Positions 44,737 to 54,343 are shown, counted from the stretch's first letter. The stretch is 64,000 nucleotides of DNA from MVRE01 sp015660965 (GCA_050015095.1 JBEKCC010000002.1:1-64000); one strand, 5' to 3'. Program-made: numbers and translations. Notes: generated by a model from the sequence alone, not told the origin.

Positions 44737-47700
44737 ATGAGTATAAACCAACTCACAATCAATCGTGCAATAATTCTTGCAGGAATTATTCTGTTCAGTA
44801 TGGCGTGTATCTATCCGTGCAGTGCGGCGGATTATGCTGTTGTATCAAGGCAAATGCAAAGCGTTCAATCAGCTCAGACCAACCAGATGCTCGTGACGGT
44901 GACGGCAGATCCTGCAACCTATACCCCGGGCAGCTCCTTAACAATTCACGTTATTGTAACATTAAACCAAAACCCATATCCGACAAGTATTCCGGTACAG
45001 ATTTCGGCGTCAGATTCACAAATCACAATTACGCCCCATTCACGGGCAACCGACAGTTCAGGGTCATTCTATGCGACACTTACTACAACCTCTTCAACAT
45101 CGGGCGTTATTCATGTACAGGCGCAAGCGTCTGATCTATATTGCGGCGGAGTTTCAGCAGCTCCAAATCAACAATGTACAGTAACTTCAGCTGTAGGATC
45201 AGTTGACATCCCGCAACAGGAACAAACCAAACTGCAGGCACGGGTAATATACGTGTCGACAACACCCACACCTGTGGCGTATCAACCCCCGGAAAATCAA
45301 CCTGCAGTTTATCAACCTCCAGTACAACCTCAGGTTAACCAACCGCAGCAGCAGGCAGGAAACCAACCACCCGTTGCAGTCATATCCGTTGACAAGTATG
45401 CAGGTAACGCGGGGTTGACCGTCAACTTTGATGCACGGAAATCATACGCACCCGGTGGAAGCATCAGAACCTATTCATGGAATTTCGGCGACGGATCGTC
45501 CGGTAATGGATACGTCGCCCAGCACCAATATTCCATACCGGGAACGTATACAGCGTCGCTGGTGGTTACGGATAATAACGAGTTGTCCTCAACACCTGCA
45601 ACTACTCAGATTACAATCTGGTCGTCCTTTGCAGCTCCTGTCTATAATGTTGGAGGGCCCTGTGATGACGGCAACCTATGTACCGTGAACGACTATTACG
45701 ACAACGCCGGAAACTGTGTTGCTGGCCAACCGCTTAACTGCGATGATAATAACCCGAACACTGTAGATTCCTGTAATCCGGCAGCCCAGCCAATCACTGC
45801 GGGAAGAGTCGTCAATCAGGGAGATACGGTCTATATTGGGGAATATGGTCTGAATATCGTAAATGCCGTGGGTGGTGCATCCAGAATTTCATGGTATGAT
45901 CCCAACTCAGTCCCTGGTGTTAGCAATCCTCATTATATCCTTGAAATCACCCCATTATTAACCAATTTTTATGTCGCTCCTAATGTATTCACCGGGTACA
46001 CCGGTACGTGGTATCAGGGCTCCACCAATGTTGTTGCGTTCCAGGTTGCATCGGGTCCCGCTGTTGCCACGGGATATCCTGCAACCGGATGCGTCCATAC
46101 CCCGATAACTCCGGTTCCGCCGGAAAATCCTGCTGCCCAGCCAACAGCGGCCCCCACTCCCGTTCCGACATCTTCAGTCACACAGTGCTGGAAAATCACA
46201 AAACCTGGGCATTATATTCTCCAGAATGATATCGCTGCAAATCTAGCTTCAGATAAAGAGGCGTGTATCGAGATCGTCTCGTCGGGTGTAACATTTGATG
46301 GGAACGGCAAGAGTATTACTGGTCAGCATATACCTCAATTAAAAGGGATCTCTGTCAGCGGGTCGACAACAATTTCCAATGTTGCTATTGAAAATGTCCA
46401 TATGTCGGGGTGGTGGGCTGGTATCAGCTTCGAGAATACAAATGGAGGAAGTATTAGCAATTGTATACTAGACGGTAATGTAGTTATTGGAAGTGAAACT
46501 CAATTTAGTGGCGCTGGAGAAAGAGCCCGTGGTGTCATGATTGCAACATCGCAAAATATTGAAATTATAAAAAATATCATCAGAAATAATGATATAGGAA
46601 TTATCGTTGAATCTTCCCACGGTCAGATCAATATCGGGAAGCTACCCCCATGTCCGAGTATTGAAGTACAACAGGACAATTCTGGGGCGGCACCACCTCA
46701 ATCGTATAAGAATGAGATTTTAGATAACCACTGGTATGGTATATGGATCTCAAGTTCGGATAATAATCATATAATCGGAAACACGATTACCGGTAGTTGG
46801 GACGGAACACATTACACTGAACCATCTGGAATTTTTCTTGATAGTTCTAAAAATAATGAAATAATATCAAATTCGATCTCGCATAATTATCACAGCATTT
46901 ACCTCGGTTTAGATTCAACCGCCAATAATATTTTTGCAAATACAATGACTGATAACACAGACACAGACAAATATTATAAAAATCCTTCTGCTGGTTATAC
47001 TGAAAATCCGGTAAAGACCTGTGAGGTCGTATCTCAAGCACCCTTAATGATAGCCGAATCACAAGTTCATTGCACAATAATAGGGTTTTTTACTGGGCAA
47101 TGCGGAAGTGATTGGACCAGAGTTTTTACGATCTTTGGGGTTCACCCATCAGCCCAACCAACACCTTCCAGTAATGGCGGTACACAACAGGAAAAAATGG
47201 TGGTTCAGGGAGCGGAAAACCAGAATGAGGGTATCGTTGCTGGTATCATAAACTTCCCGTCCCGAACAATTCAGGGATTGATCGGCCCGAGTGCCGGATC
47301 ACAGGAGAGTCAGACAACTGCGAAGCCCGTAGAGCAAGGTGGTCGTCCTCTTCCTGTTATTTGTGCTGGTAACGGCTGTCTCAAACCGGTTGCTAATTCC
47401 AATCCCGGCAATCCCGTATCAGGTTTGCCTGAAGCAACAATTTCGCCGACAATCCCTCCGGCTTCCAACTGCACGAGAAACCTGAGCTGTAAAAACCAGA
47501 TCTGCAACTGTATGTGCACGGACCTCAACAATGACAATGCCAACTGCGGGGCGTGTGGGGTGACCTGCCCCCGAGGCCAACCGTGTTCGAACGGTGCATG
47601 TAGTTACCAGGTACGTAGCTTAGAGGACTGCAAATATGGACTTACCAATTGTAACGGTATCTGTGTAAACCTGAAATCCGATCCCACCAACTGCGGTACG

Positions 47701-47775
47701 TGCGGTAATTCCTGCCTAACGGGTCAACCATGTTCGAATGGTGTATGTATTCCCGAGGGGGAACTGAGAAGGTGA
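44737..47775 (+). CDS. Giant surface protein: Ig-like, PKD, beta-helix and cysteine-rich repeats
   Basis: 1012 residues from ATG 44737. Signal peptide ending YPCSAADY. Order: an Ig-like domain (about 40-140), a Pro/Gln linker, a PKD domain (about 215-300, SWNFGDGSSG), a Cys-rich stretch, and a right-handed beta-helix with CASH/NosD-type repeats (about 480-730; NNHIIGNTITGS, NNEIISNSISHN). Two C-terminal Cys repeats of Stig1-like type follow (NCGACGVTC, NCGTCGNSC). Probably binds polysaccharide or a neighbouring cell surface. The first about 330 residues are almost duplicated in the gene at 49104. Confidence 0.82.
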   Translation: MSINQLTINRAIILAGIILFSMACIYPCSAADYAVVSRQMQSVQSAQTNQMLVTVTADPATYTPGSSLTIHVIVTLNQNPYPTSIPVQISASDSQITITPHSRATDSSGSFYATLTTTSSTSGVIHVQAQASDLYCGGVSAAPNQQCTVTSAVGSVDIPQQEQTKLQARVIYVSTTPTPVAYQPPENQPAVYQPPVQPQVNQPQQQAGNQPPVAVISVDKYAGNAGLTVNFDARKSYAPGGSIRTYSWNFGDGSSGNGYVAQHQYSIPGTYTASLVVTDNNELSSTPATTQITIWSSFAAPVYNVGGPCDDGNLCTVNDYYDNAGNCVAGQPLNCDDNNPNTVDSCNPAAQPITAGRVVNQGDTVYIGEYGLNIVNAVGGASRISWYDPNSVPGVSNPHYILEITPLLTNFYVAPNVFTGYTGTWYQGSTNVVAFQVASGPAVATGYPATGCVHTPITPVPPENPAAQPTAAPTPVPTSSVTQCWKITKPGHYILQNDIAANLASDKEACIEIVSSGVTFDGNGKSITGQHIPQLKGISVSGSTTISNVAIENVHMSGWWAGISFENTNGGSISNCILDGNVVIGSETQFSGAGERARGVMIATSQNIEIIKNIIRNNDIGIIVESSHGQINIGKLPPCPSIEVQQDNSGAAPPQSYKNEILDNHWYGIWISSSDNNHIIGNTITGSWDGTHYTEPSGIFLDSSKNNEIISNSISHNYHSIYLGLDSTANNIFANTMTDNTDTDKYYKNPSAGYTENPVKTCEVVSQAPLMIAESQVHCTIIGFFTGQCGSDWTRVFTIFGVHPSAQPTPSSNGGTQQEKMVVQGAENQNEGIVAGIINFPSRTIQGLIGPSAGSQESQTTAKPVEQGGRPLPVICAGNGCLKPVANSNPGNPVSGLPEATISPTIPPASNCTRNLSCKNQICNCMCTDLNNDNANCGACGVTCPRGQPCSNGACSYQVRSLEDCKYGLTNCNGICVNLKSDPTNCGTCGNSCLTGQPCSNGVCIPEGELRR

Positions 47776-47782
47776 TATTCAG

Positions 47783-48904
47783 ATGAATAAAAACTTTATA
47801 TTCTTTATTTTATTCTTCAGTTTCATGGTCTGTTTTGTTGCCATATCTGGATGCATGGTTCCGCAAAATTTTGGACCTTCCTCGTCACCCGTGATTACAG
47901 AAACGCCGACTCCATATTCTCCGGTACCATCAATGCAAACACCGACGCCACAAGGAGGATCATGTCGGGAAGGTCTGACTAATTGTGCGGGATTCTGCCG
48001 GGATCTAAGTGCCGATATTGGGAGTTGCGGTGCATGTGGTGTTACCTGTTCACAAGGACAATCCTGTGTCAATGGACGATGTACGTGTAAAGGTGGACTA
48101 ATATTCTGTAATGGATTTTGCATAGACCCGTACTCGGATGTAAATAACTGTGGATCGTGTGGGATTACCTGTGCACCGGGAACGACGTGCCAAAATGGAC
48201 AGTGTACTCAAGGTTGTATGTCCGGACTGACATATTGTAACGGATATTGCCGATACTTGTACACTGACAATAACAACTGTGGATCATGTGGAGTTGCCTG
48301 TGCACCGGGAACAACGTGCCAAAACGGACAGTGTGGTCAAAGTTGTATGTCCGGACTGACATATTGTAACGGGTATTGCCGAAACCTGTACAGTGACAAT
48401 AACAACTGTGGATCATGTGGAGTTGCCTGTGCACCGGGAACGACATGCTCGAATGGACAGTGTACATATCAGAGTAATACAGGATGCAGTATCGGTTTGA
48501 ACAATTGCAACGGTGCCTGTGTTAACCTACAGTATGATCCTTCCAATTGCGGATACTGCGGACACGTATGTCCATCTGGACAATTATGCTCGGGTGGACA
48601 GTGTACCCTTGTATGTGGGAATGGTCAAGCAAGATGCGGTAGTTCGTGTGCAGATATCAGCACCGATACTAATAACTGTGGGTCGTGTGGACATGCCTGC
48701 AATACAGGGCAAACCTGCGTTAGCGGACAGTGCATATCATTTAGTGGACATAGTATCTATTGTCCATCGGGAAAAGTTTGTGGTACATCTTGCGTGGATA
48801 CGCAAAATGATAACAATAACTGCGGGTCATGTGGGAATGTGTGCAGGCAAGGATTAAATTGTATCAAAGGAGTATGCACCTGTCCCCTACCCCCATGTCC
48901 CTAA
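47783..48904 (+). CDS. Lipoprotein built of tandem Stig1-like cysteine-rich repeats
   Basis: 373 residues. Lipoprotein-type signal (VCFVAISGC), then seven or so repeats of about 45 residues, each with a C-x-GLTYCNGYC segment, NNCGSCG, then C-x-x-GTTCQNGQC. Repeats three and four are nearly identical in DNA. The pattern resembles Stig1-like and related Cys-rich domains; disulphides are expected, which is notable for an anaerobe. It shares these repeats with the C-terminus of the gene just upstream, seven bases away. Confidence 0.75.
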   Translation: MNKNFIFFILFFSFMVCFVAISGCMVPQNFGPSSSPVITETPTPYSPVPSMQTPTPQGGSCREGLTNCAGFCRDLSADIGSCGACGVTCSQGQSCVNGRCTCKGGLIFCNGFCIDPYSDVNNCGSCGITCAPGTTCQNGQCTQGCMSGLTYCNGYCRYLYTDNNNCGSCGVACAPGTTCQNGQCGQSCMSGLTYCNGYCRNLYSDNNNCGSCGVACAPGTTCSNGQCTYQSNTGCSIGLNNCNGACVNLQYDPSNCGYCGHVCPSGQLCSGGQCTLVCGNGQARCGSSCADISTDTNNCGSCGHACNTGQTCVSGQCISFSGHSIYCPSGKVCGTSCVDTQNDNNNCGSCGNVCRQGLNCIKGVCTCPLPPCP

Positions 48905-48984
48905 GTACTCATCTTTTTACATCGCTTTATTCACAATTCCAAGTTAAGACAACTTATGATAATAGGATATTCACAAGAAGTACT

Positions 48985-49072
48985 GTAAAAACGGTGGGAT
49001 TCGGAGCGGTGATTCCCGTATTTTCAATCATTGTGCCGATTGTATTTTGGTTGCTATTCGGGAAAGAGGAAT
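48985..49072 (+). pseudogene. Remnant of a PEGA-protein gene 3' end
   Basis: The last about 30 codons before the stop at 49072 read VGFGAVIPVFSIIVPIVFW...GKEE. This parallels the membrane-anchor end of the PEGA protein at 43310 (VPGFEAILAVFSIIGLVLC...RREE). The bases after the stop (TTGCTTGGTTAAA) also match those after 44707. It marks the left end of a segmental duplication. Confidence 0.65.
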
Positions 49073-49103
49073 AAGTTGCTTGGTTAAAAGACGGGGAACT
49101 TGT

Positions 49104-51203
49104 ATGATTATAAATCAAATCACAATTAATCGTACGGTTGTTCTTGCAGGAATCATTCTGTTCGGTATTGCGTGTATTTATCCGTGCAGTGCGGCGGATT
49201 ATACTGTTGTATCAAGGCAAATACATAGCGTTCAATCAGCTCAGACCAACCAGATGCTCGTAACGGTGACGTCAGATCCTGCAACCTATACTCCAGGCAG
49301 CTCCTGTACGATTCAGGTTGTTGTAACATTAAACCAAAACCCATATCCGACAAGTATTCCGGTACAGATTTCGGCATCAGATTCGCGGATCACAATTACA
49401 CCCCATTCACGAGGAACTGACAGTTCGGGGTCATTTTATGCGACACTTACTACGATCTCTTCAACGTCTGGCGTTATTCATGTACAGGCGCAAGCATCCG
49501 ATCTATATTGCGGCGGAGTTTCAGCAGCTCCAAATCAACAATGTACAGTAACTTCAGCTGAAGGATCAGTGGACATCCCGCAACAGGAACAAGCCAAACT
49601 GCAGGAACGGGTAATATACGTGTCAACAACACCCACACCTGTGGCGTATCAACCTCCGGTTAATCAACCCCAGGAAAATCAACCTGCAGTACAACCTATT
49701 GTTTATCAACCTCAGGTTAACCAACCTCCGGTTTATCAACCACAGCAGCAAGCAGTCAACCAACCACCGGTTGCAGTTATATCTGTTGACAAGTATGCAG
49801 GTAACGCGGGGTTGACCATCAACTTTGACGCACGGAAATCATACGCACCCGGTGGAAGCATCAGAACCTACACATGGAATTTCGGTGACGGATCATCCGG
49901 TAATGGCTACGTCGCCCAACACCAATATTCCACACCGGGAACGTATACAGCGTCGCTGGTGGTTACAGATAATAACGAGTTGTCCTCAACGCCTGCAACA
50001 ACTCAGATTACAGTCTGGTCACCCATTGCAGCTCCTGTCAATAACGGTGGAGACCGCCATTTCACAATGAACGAGAGCGAAGGCAAAATTGAATTTAATA
50101 ATGGTACTTACGGTCAAACACCTCCACAAGACCAAAATATTTACGCCAATAATTACAGAACTGGCGACTCTGGATCGTTTAACCAAATTCTAGAGAATAA
50201 TTTTATAGAAACTCCTGTGTTTTCGATGATCAATAACGGATTTAAAAATAGTTCGTATTACCTCTCATTCTTATTGAACAATAATCCCATTCCTCCTCCA
50301 GTCTCAACCACATACAATACTACTGGAAGAGCAACACAGACCTATCGGATTGGGGTGAACGGTCTCAGCTTCCAGCAGGACGCGATGGGTGTGAAGATGC
50401 TAAGGATCAATTATACTATCGCACATGAAGCGGGAGCTATAATTTTATTCCATGATACGTACGTAATTGTGTACCACCATTCTGCCGGTGTCTTGCTCAC
50501 GTTTATCGGTGAGCACTTCACATCGAATGGCGGCGAGATTTATGGTAAGGTAACGCGAGCGACTTTTCTGACTGACCATCTGGAGACAACCACGACGTAT
50601 GGTGTCGTTGATGGGGCAATCGGTGCTGAAATGTTTTCACTGCCAAAAGATGCAGAGGTTACCACCACGATTCTAGAGATTGTGACCGTGGACTTGACCA
50701 ACCGGTTTAATTCGGCTGCAGAAAGAAACAACCTCAAGTTTGATAGTATAGCATTCACGTTTGACGTGCAGAAGAAAAACTTTACGACAACCGGGGCAGC
50801 AAACGTGTCACTATCGGTACCGGTTTCATGGGTGAAGCAGCATGGGGGCAGAGATGTAGTGTGGATTGCACGGATCAATCATGAGACTGGGTTATCGGAA
50901 ATAGTCCAAACGTTCTATGTTGGACTTGACCAGAAAGGAAATATGGTCTTTCGTGGTGATTCACCAAACGGTACATCAATTTTTGGTATAATAACTGCAA
51001 AAGCAACAACGGCAAAACAGCAGGCAGAACCAAGTGTTACAATACCGCCTTCAACACAACCGGCGCTCCTGGTAGATATTGGAATGTTTGTTTATTTATG
51101 GAGCGTTATATTGAAGAATCCAATCGTTATTGTTATTGTAATCACTATCGTTGGTCTTGTTGCATACTTCCAACGGTGGAAGCGCCAGATCAGATATAAA
51201 TGA
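49104..51203 (+). CDS. Surface protein with Ig-like and PKD domains, paralogue of 44737-47775
   Basis: 699 residues from ATG 49104. The first about 330 residues (signal peptide, Ig-like domain, Pro/Gln linker, PKD with TWNFGDGSSG) are nearly the same as in the giant protein upstream. The rest differs: a beta-rich region (about 345-640) containing RHFTMNESEGKIEF and a domain similar to those before PGF-type anchors (FDVQKKNFTTTGAANVSLSVPVSWVKQHGG). A C-terminal membrane helix (about 670-690) and basic tail end the chain. Domain swapping behind a fixed N-terminus is evident. Confidence 0.8.
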   Translation: MIINQITINRTVVLAGIILFGIACIYPCSAADYTVVSRQIHSVQSAQTNQMLVTVTSDPATYTPGSSCTIQVVVTLNQNPYPTSIPVQISASDSRITITPHSRGTDSSGSFYATLTTISSTSGVIHVQAQASDLYCGGVSAAPNQQCTVTSAEGSVDIPQQEQAKLQERVIYVSTTPTPVAYQPPVNQPQENQPAVQPIVYQPQVNQPPVYQPQQQAVNQPPVAVISVDKYAGNAGLTINFDARKSYAPGGSIRTYTWNFGDGSSGNGYVAQHQYSTPGTYTASLVVTDNNELSSTPATTQITVWSPIAAPVNNGGDRHFTMNESEGKIEFNNGTYGQTPPQDQNIYANNYRTGDSGSFNQILENNFIETPVFSMINNGFKNSSYYLSFLLNNNPIPPPVSTTYNTTGRATQTYRIGVNGLSFQQDAMGVKMLRINYTIAHEAGAIILFHDTYVIVYHHSAGVLLTFIGEHFTSNGGEIYGKVTRATFLTDHLETTTTYGVVDGAIGAEMFSLPKDAEVTTTILEIVTVDLTNRFNSAAERNNLKFDSIAFTFDVQKKNFTTTGAANVSLSVPVSWVKQHGGRDVVWIARINHETGLSEIVQTFYVGLDQKGNMVFRGDSPNGTSIFGIITAKATTAKQQAEPSVTIPPSTQPALLVDIGMFVYLWSVILKNPIVIVIVITIVGLVAYFQRWKRQIRYK

Positions 51204-51265
51204 ATGCAGTGCTGACACTGGGGGCGGGGGCGATTAAAAAGGTTAGGGGAGGTTGAGCTGCTTGC

Positions 51266-51841
51266 CTAATGAATGCCGAACAGCGACCGGAAGAATCCGG
51301 CAATTGAAGCAAATATATCCTGAACAACAGATGGGTTCGGAGCCGGTGTTGGGGTAGAACCTGCCGGAGCCGGTGTTGGTGTAGAACCTGCCGGAGCCGG
51401 TGTTGGGGTAGAACCTGCCGGAGCCGGTGTTGGTGTGGAACCTGCCGGAGCCGGTGTTGGGGTAGAACCTGCCGGAGCCGGTGTTGGGGTAGAACCTGCC
51501 GGAGCCGGTGTTGGTGTAGACCCTGCCGGAGCCGGTGTTGGGGTAGAACCTGCCGGAGCCGGTGTTGGGGTAGAACCTGCCGGAGCCGGTGTTGGGGTAG
51601 AACCTGCCGGAGCCGGTGTTGGGGTGGAACCTGCCGGAGCCGGTGTTGGGGTAGAACCTGCCGGAGCCGGTGTTGGGGTAGAACCTGCCGGAGCCGGTGT
51701 TGGTGTAGAGCCTGCCGGAGCCGGTGTTGGTGTGGAACCTGCTGGAACCGGTGTTGGGGTAGTTTGACCCTCAGCAGATGCCTGAACCAGAAACAGGAAA
51801 ATTGTTGCGATAATTACTATTAAAATGATAATTTTTTTCAT
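51266..51841 (-). CDS. Exported low-complexity protein of nine-residue repeats
   Basis: 191 residues. Signal peptide about 1-23, then 15 full nine-residue units (TPTPAPAGS, the first TPTPVPAGS) and a partial unit. The end is a short amphipathic helix (VQDIFASIAGFFRSLFGIH). The Pro/Thr-rich rod would extend from the surface and could be glycosylated. The gene is a 27-bp minisatellite, so its length should vary between strains. Confidence 0.7.
   Translation of the reverse strand: MKKIIILIVIIATIFLFLVQASAEGQTTPTPVPAGSTPTPAPAGSTPTPAPAGSTPTPAPAGSTPTPAPAGSTPTPAPAGSTPTPAPAGSTPTPAPAGSTPTPAPAGSTPTPAPAGSTPTPAPAGSTPTPAPAGSTPTPAPAGSTPTPAPAGSTPTPAPAGSTPTPAPNPSVVQDIFASIAGFFRSLFGIH
51341..51765 (-). repeat. 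27-bp minisatellite inside the repeat protein gene
   Basis: About 15.6 head-to-tail copies of a 27-base unit (plus strand core GCCGGAGCCGGTGTTGG followed by GGTAGAACCT), differing mainly at one or two wobble sites (GGG or GGT, GAA or GGA). Contiguous units without spacers, so not a CRISPR. Confidence 0.9.
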
Positions 51842-52205
51842 AATACAAGTGTTTTAATTTTTTTAAGCAAATAAATCTAGTGGCTCAGTTGAAAGAAGAA
51901 TTCTTTTGAGTATGGAGTGGATAGGAAAGACGATAATGCATTTTCGGTTAAATATAGACATAACTCAAAGGATTTGTGAAAGGCAATAATTTTTTTTAGA
52001 TTTTTTATTGGGGGTGTTGTCTTTATACCAATATTCCTAACCTTTTGTAGTCAACTAATCCGTTAACAAAACCCTGTTTTGAGGATATTATAAGTTGGTT
52101 GGATGTGCCCGGACTGCGGTCAGATGGAACCCGGTTCCGGTCTGATATCTGAAGGCAACCCGGACATCTGAACCTATTTCCCTAGAAAACGACAACCCTC
52201 CTGTC
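51842..52205. other. 364-base A/T-rich gap
   Basis: No gene seen. At about 52068-52106, AACCCTGTTTTGAGGATATT and GTTGGATG resemble the stretch at about 38750-38787 after an arylsulfotransferase-like gene (GCCCTGTTTTGATGATTTT then GTTGGATG), perhaps another minor repeat. The promoter of the MBL gene is probably near the right end. Confidence 0.35.
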
Positions 52206-52949
52206 ATGAAGGTGACATTCCTTGGCACCAACGGTTGGTACGACAGCGTGACCGGCAACACGGTCTCGGTCCTCGTGCAATCGGAGGACTGTGATATTAT
52301 TCTCGATGCCGGCAATGGTATTGCGAAGGCGGACCGGTACATCACGCAGGATAAACCGGTGTACCTGTTCCTAAGCCATATGCATATCGACCATATCGCC
52401 GGTCTCCATACCCTCTGCAAATACCGGTTTCGGAAGGGACTGACGGTGTTCACGCAGGAGGGGACAGAAGGGATCCTTGAGACGTTTGTCGCCGAACCTT
52501 ATACAGTGCCATTCAGAGGACTCCCGTTTAAAACTGATGTACGGGAACTGGCACCGGGAATGCACCACCTCCCGTTCCCCGTCACCTGCCTCCCGCTCGT
52601 CCATCCCACTCCATGCTTCGGGTACCGGCTGGAACTCGAGGGCAAAGTGATCACGTACTGCACGGACACCGGTGTCTGCGACAATGCCGTGACCCTAGCA
52701 CGCAATGCCGACCTGCTGATCACCGAGTGCGGCCTGAAGCCCGGCGGGGAGAGCCCGGACTGGCCACACCTGAACCCGGAGATGGCGATATCTATAGCAC
52801 AACAGGCAGGTGCACGAAAGCTGGTCCTCACGCATTTCGGGGCGGAAGTCTACCGCACCCTTGAGGAGCGGCGGGCCGTGCAAGAGCGGTTCCAGAGCTT
52901 GTGCCCTGGACTCGTAGCCGCAACCGATGACCTGACGATTGACGTGTAA
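52206..52949 (+). CDS. MBL-fold metallo-hydrolase
   Basis: 247 residues. Metallo-beta-lactamase fold with the two-metal motif SHMHIDHIAG (His-x-His-x-Asp-His), a bridging Asp in ITYCTDTGVC, ADLLITECGL, and the last His in LVLTHFGAE. It resembles RNase Z/phosphonate-type hydrolases in length but lacks a clear RNA-binding arm. Substrate unknown. It begins MKVTFLGTNGWYDS, typical of the family. Confidence 0.88.
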   Translation: MKVTFLGTNGWYDSVTGNTVSVLVQSEDCDIILDAGNGIAKADRYITQDKPVYLFLSHMHIDHIAGLHTLCKYRFRKGLTVFTQEGTEGILETFVAEPYTVPFRGLPFKTDVRELAPGMHHLPFPVTCLPLVHPTPCFGYRLELEGKVITYCTDTGVCDNAVTLARNADLLITECGLKPGGESPDWPHLNPEMAISIAQQAGARKLVLTHFGAEVYRTLEERRAVQERFQSLCPGLVAATDDLTIDV

Positions 52950-53038
52950 AAAAGAAAAAAATGGTGTGAAATTTCCGCAACCGAAAACGGGGCTTTCACC
53001 GAGATCGCTGTCGAGAACGGACTCTCGACGGGGTAGAA

Positions 53039-53608
53039 TCACCTATCTTTTTCCTGGCATAGGGAAAGAAACCGCTCCACCACCCCATCGTTCCGCACCT
53101 CGGGGTGGAACATCACCCCGTAGAGCGGCCTGGTCGGGTGGCGAACGGCCTGGACACCACTGTCCGAGACTGCCATCACCACCCATCCCTGGGGCAGGTC
53201 GCAGGTGAAAGAGTGCAGTTCATACGCTTGGAATGCTGGGCTTCCGAGAAGGAGCGGGTCCGGAGTATCTGCCCGGACCGTCGTCATTCCGATCTCGCAC
53301 CCCGGACGGATGGTGCCTCCGAAGACTAGGCAGAGGATCTGCATCCCAGCACAGATCCCGAGTACTGGGACAGAAATGTTCCGGAGCCAGGAGAACTCCT
53401 GCACTCTGGCGGCAAAGAGGTTGTCTTTCAAGGCTGTCCCACAGAGGATGATTCCTATGGCGCCTTTCAGGTCATCGCTTCTTATCTCCGAAAAATGCAT
53501 CTCCTCCCATTCCAGTCCAGCCCGGCTCACGATGTGAGCAATAGGGCCAACAAACTCGTCCCGGGAGAGCGAATGAGCTCGATAGGAGAGATCCAGGAGG
53601 AGAATCAT
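53039..53608 (-). CDS. Class I glutamine amidotransferase
   Basis: 189 residues. GATase1 fold with nucleophile elbow VLGICAGMQIL (Cys86) and the His-Glu pair VMFHPEVR (His168, Glu170), so the triad is complete. It resembles the glutaminase half of GMP synthase but has no synthetase domain of its own. Its start overlaps the stop of the Dph6-like ATP pyrophosphatase gene (ATGA), which suggests it supplies ammonia to that enzyme. Confidence 0.9.
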   Translation of the reverse strand: MILLLDLSYRAHSLSRDEFVGPIAHIVSRAGLEWEEMHFSEIRSDDLKGAIGIILCGTALKDNLFAARVQEFSWLRNISVPVLGICAGMQILCLVFGGTIRPGCEIGMTTVRADTPDPLLLGSPAFQAYELHSFTCDLPQGWVVMAVSDSGVQAVRHPTRPLYGVMFHPEVRNDGVVERFLSLCQEKDR

Positions 53609-54285
53609 TTCGCCTCCAACCTGGCACGCCGGACCCTAAGAATCCCCCGGTAATTGAAGTACTCTTCCGTGGACTCCTCGATCACGATCCTTCTGGCAAA
53701 GAAGGGGGCATCCAGCACCAGGGTCTCGTACTCCCCGCCTTCACCGGTGAGGATGATGCGGTACTTCCGGACGTACTGCTTCAGGTCCTTCAGCGCCTCC
53801 CGGTCGATCATCCTCCCCAGCCAGGCGGCATTAAAAGGGGCGGAGAAGACCCCGGTGACCACGGCCCGGAAGCCGGCCTCGATCAGCAGCTCCATGTAGG
53901 CCTCCTGGTCCGTGTACCAGAGCGGGTTGAAACACCACAGGTCCAGGTCCCTGCAAATGCGCTGGATCCGGGTAGCCTGGTATACGGAAAGGAGGGCCCC
54001 AGTTACCACGCCCTCGATGCCATGGCGTTCCACGGCTAGACAAATGGCTCGTGAGAGGTCCGAGAGCTCGGCCTCCTCAATTCCTTCGGTCTCCACTGTA
54101 ATAAGGGGGAGACCGGCAGCCTCCGCCTGCAGGGGGACCAGATGCACGTTGGGGATATGGAACATGTAGCTCTCTTCGTTCCGGGAGCGAACCGAGATGA
54201 GGCATGCTACCTCCTCTTTTTGCATGGCCAGATAACAGGCAAAAAGAGAATCCTTACCGCCCGAACAGAGAACCCCGAGTCTCAT
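53605..54285 (-). CDS. Dph6-type ATP pyrophosphatase (diphthine-ammonia-ligase-like)
   Basis: 226 residues from the ATG at 54285, chosen because MRLGVLCSGGKDSLFACYLA starts the PP-loop (SGGKDS, residues 8-13). Upstream in-frame codons to 54339 look non-coding. The family segments GVVTGALLSVYQATRIQRICRDLDLWCFNPLW and TGEGGEYETLVLDAPFF match archaeal TIGR00289/Dph6 proteins, which adenylate a carboxylate and attach ammonia. In the last step of diphthamide synthesis on elongation factor 2, Dph6 uses free ammonia. A coupled glutaminase gene follows. Confidence 0.88.
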   Translation of the reverse strand: MRLGVLCSGGKDSLFACYLAMQKEEVACLISVRSRNEESYMFHIPNVHLVPLQAEAAGLPLITVETEGIEEAELSDLSRAICLAVERHGIEGVVTGALLSVYQATRIQRICRDLDLWCFNPLWYTDQEAYMELLIEAGFRAVVTGVFSAPFNAAWLGRMIDREALKDLKQYVRKYRIILTGEGGEYETLVLDAPFFARRIVIEESTEEYFNYRGILRVRRARLEAK

Positions 54286-54343
54286 TCCATTCACACTGGT
54301 TCTCTCAGGTTCTTGAATCTCTCCCATCCAGTGCAGCACAATA

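Noticed and set aside
51341..51765. CRISPR-like regular repeats
   Set aside because: The units are contiguous with no spacers and encode a protein.
51435..51767. Plus-strand frame of Gly/Val/Pro repeats
   Set aside because: It is the mirror of the 27-bp minisatellite; the minus strand has a signal peptide and a sensible C-terminus.
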